The notes under the pieces are model-generated. The model searched no databases. It was not told where the DNA came from and saw only the letters and a program-made list of their open reading frames with translations. Of a stretch of 6,399 nucleotides of DNA, positions 4,858-6,399 are shown one piece after another (the first letter of the stretch is position 1; every line of letters begins with the position of its first letter). Source of the stretch: Deltaproteobacteria bacterium (GTDB lineage: Bacteria; Desulfobacterota; DSM-4660; Desulfatiglandales; Desulfatiglandaceae); contig DREN01000240.1 in NCBI GenBank assembly GCA_011051075.1, forward strand, positions 1 through 6,399, read 5' to 3'. The translations under genes and the position numbers were made by a program.

Positions 4858-6399
4858 TGGAAAACCTGCCTGAAGACCTTGACCTGATAATAATCGGCGG
4901 CGGTATTACCGGGGCCGGCATCTTCCATGAGGCAGTGAAGATGGGCCTGAGGGCCCTCCTTGTGGAACAGCAGGACTTTGCCTGGGGGACATCGAGCCGT
5001 TCCTCAAAACTGGTGCACGGCGGGCTCAGGTATCTGAGGGAGGGGCGGATTTTTCTTACGCGTGACGCGGTAAAGGAACGGGAGAGGCTCCTTGCCGAGG
5101 CCCCGGGACTGGTTGAACCCCTTGAATTTCTCGTGCCTGTTTACAGGGGGCGGGGACCAGGGAGGTGGACACTGGAGGCAGGGCTCTCCATATACGATCT
5201 GATCGCGAGAAAGCGGCACCACAGATTTCTCAGCCCAGGGGAGCTTATGGAAAAAATCCCCCTCGTGGATCAGAAAGATCTTACTGGGGGTTTTATCTTT
5301 TTTGACGCCCAGGTTGACGATGCCGGACTGGTGCTGCGCCTGATAAACGAGGCAGTGGAGTCAGGGGGCAGGGCCCTGAACTATACCCTGGTGGAGTCTG
5401 TGAACCGCAACAGGGGGGGGGATGTGACCGGGGTCATCCTCAGGGATACGGAAACAGGCGAGACATCTTCTGTTCCCGCCCCCCTTGTGATAAACGCCAC
5501 CGGGTGCTGGGCCGAATCCCTCCACCCCTCGCCCAAAAAAGACCTCCACCTGCGTCCCCTGCGTGGAAGTCACATGATCTTCCCGACCAGGGTCCTTCCA
5601 ATACACCAGGCCGTAAGTTTTACCCACCCCTCTGACGGGAGACCGGTGTTCATGGTGCCGTGGGAGGGCGCCGTGATTGTGGGGACCACGGACCTGGACC
5701 ACGATGAGGATCTCTCCACCGAGCCGGTCATCTCAGGGAGGGAGGTTTCGTACCTGATGGAGGGGCTCCACAGCATATTTCCATCGTTGGGCATCAGTGA
5801 AGATGACTGCATTTCCACCATTTCAGGCATAAGACCCGTACTCAGCCACGGAGACCGTCCCCCTTCCGATGAATCACGGGAGCATGTTGTATGGGTTGAC
5901 AGGGGCCTTGTGACCATTACAGGGGGCAAACTCACCACCTTCCGCAAACTTGCTCTGGATACCCTGAAGGCGGCCAAGGCGTTTCTGCCCCAGGTGAGGG
6001 TCCCGGGACGGGAGGAGCCGGGATTTTCAGAGAAGGCCAAGATACCGGACGGGGAGTCACCGGTCTCCAGGGAGATATGGCATAACCTCCTGGGCCGTTA
6101 CGGCAGGGGGGCCCATGAAATCGTCCTGAACTCCCGGCCTGAAGACCTAAAGATAATCCCCGGCACCCGTACCCTGTGGGCCGAACTGGCCTATGGGGCG
6201 AGGCATGAAAGCATAAGACATCTTTCAGATCTTATGCTCCGCAGGGTCAGGATAGGTCTTCTCCTGCCTCACGGTGGAAGGTCCCATCTGGGACGGATTC
6301 AAAGACTCTGCACACCGTATCTGCCGTGGGATAACAGGCGCTGGCGCAGGGAGGTTGAACTCTATGTGAGCCAGTGGCATCGTGCCCATTCGATCCCCG
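4857..6399 (+). CDS. glpD: FAD-dependent glycerol-3-phosphate dehydrogenase, GlpD/GlpA type (3' end outside window)
   Basis: The frame is open for 514 codons to the window edge; GlpD proteins are about 500-560 residues, so little is missing. The N-terminal Rossmann motif is IIIGGGITGAGI (11-22), followed by the GlpD block SSRSSKLVHGGLRYL (46-60), in which Arg58 and Tyr59 align with substrate-contact residues. Further marks are NATGCWAE, RPLRGSHM (233-240), GIRPVLS (324-330, Arg326) and TITGGKLTTFR (353-363, Lys358). The C-terminal DAO_C-type helical domain includes ELAYGARHESIRHLSDLMLRRVRIG. The enzyme oxidises sn-glycerol 3-phosphate to dihydroxyacetone phosphate, passing electrons through FAD to quinone at the membrane. 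ATG 4857 overlaps the fadR-like stop codon as TAATG and has GGGGAG seven bases upstream, so the two genes are probably translationally coupled. Because the partner genes concern lipids, it could act on an alkyl- or acyl-glycerol phosphate instead, but the kept GlpD residues favour glycerol 3-phosphate. Confidence 0.88.
   Translation, partial: MENLPEDLDLIIIGGGITGAGIFHEAVKMGLRALLVEQQDFAWGTSSRSSKLVHGGLRYLREGRIFLTRDAVKERERLLAEAPGLVEPLEFLVPVYRGRGPGRWTLEAGLSIYDLIARKRHHRFLSPGELMEKIPLVDQKDLTGGFIFFDAQVDDAGLVLRLINEAVESGGRALNYTLVESVNRNRGGDVTGVILRDTETGETSSVPAPLVINATGCWAESLHPSPKKDLHLRPLRGSHMIFPTRVLPIHQAVSFTHPSDGRPVFMVPWEGAVIVGTTDLDHDEDLSTEPVISGREVSYLMEGLHSIFPSLGISEDDCISTISGIRPVLSHGDRPPSDESREHVVWVDRGLVTITGGKLTTFRKLALDTLKAAKAFLPQVRVPGREEPGFSEKAKIPDGESPVSREIWHNLLGRYGRGAHEIVLNSRPEDLKIIPGTRTLWAELAYGARHESIRHLSDLMLRRVRIGLLLPHGGRSHLGRIQRLCTPYLPWDNRRWRREVELYVSQWHRAHSIP

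Noticed and set aside
5570..6040. 156-codon open frame on the minus strand
   Set aside because: It is the antisense shadow of the GlpD-like gene, whose conserved motifs cover the region.

Overview
The window is GC-rich chromosomal DNA, almost entirely coding, with strong AAGGAGG-type ribosome binding sites. The universal-stress and VOC-type sequences, the LsrF-like aldolase and the small redox-disulfide protein together resemble what I remember from anaerobic Desulfobacterota (sulfate reducers and relatives). That assignment rests on protein style only and is tentative. I see no tRNA, rRNA, CRISPR array, insertion sequence or phage gene.

Left part: the window opens with the last 48 codons of an exonuclease III-type DNA repair gene on the + strand (3..149). 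It converges with a minus-strand chimera (156..695) in which the first half of a universal stress protein runs into the second half of a VOC/glyoxalase-like protein. An in-frame TAG interrupts the VOC part. Next, still on the minus strand, come a short spacer with a possible coding remnant, a full-length LsrF-type aldolase/thiolase (885..1760) and a 70-residue DUF1858-like protein (1855..2067) with its own candidate promoter and a small leader hairpin.

Right part: a divergent gene pair shares a compact control region at about 4070..4119. Leftward is an FAD-linked oxidase of the alkyl-dihydroxyacetonephosphate synthase (AGPS) type (2283..4013). Rightward is a regulator that matches E. coli FadR along its whole length (4150..4857). 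It overlaps, by TAATG, a GlpD-type glycerol-3-phosphate dehydrogenase that runs off the window end (4857..6399). The spacer holds two overlapping candidate promoters. Over them lies a perfect 7-bp inverted repeat that also matches the remembered E. coli FadR operator.

Working idea (inference): the right half is a lipid-related module controlled by FadR, an acyl-CoA-responsive factor in E. coli. GlpD yields dihydroxyacetone phosphate (DHAP), AGPS-type enzymes act on acyl-DHAP to make an ether bond, and the LsrF reaction also releases DHAP. The shared DHAP node plus an acyl-CoA sensor suggests control of glycerol-phosphate or ether-lipid metabolism, but no gene here proves the substrate.
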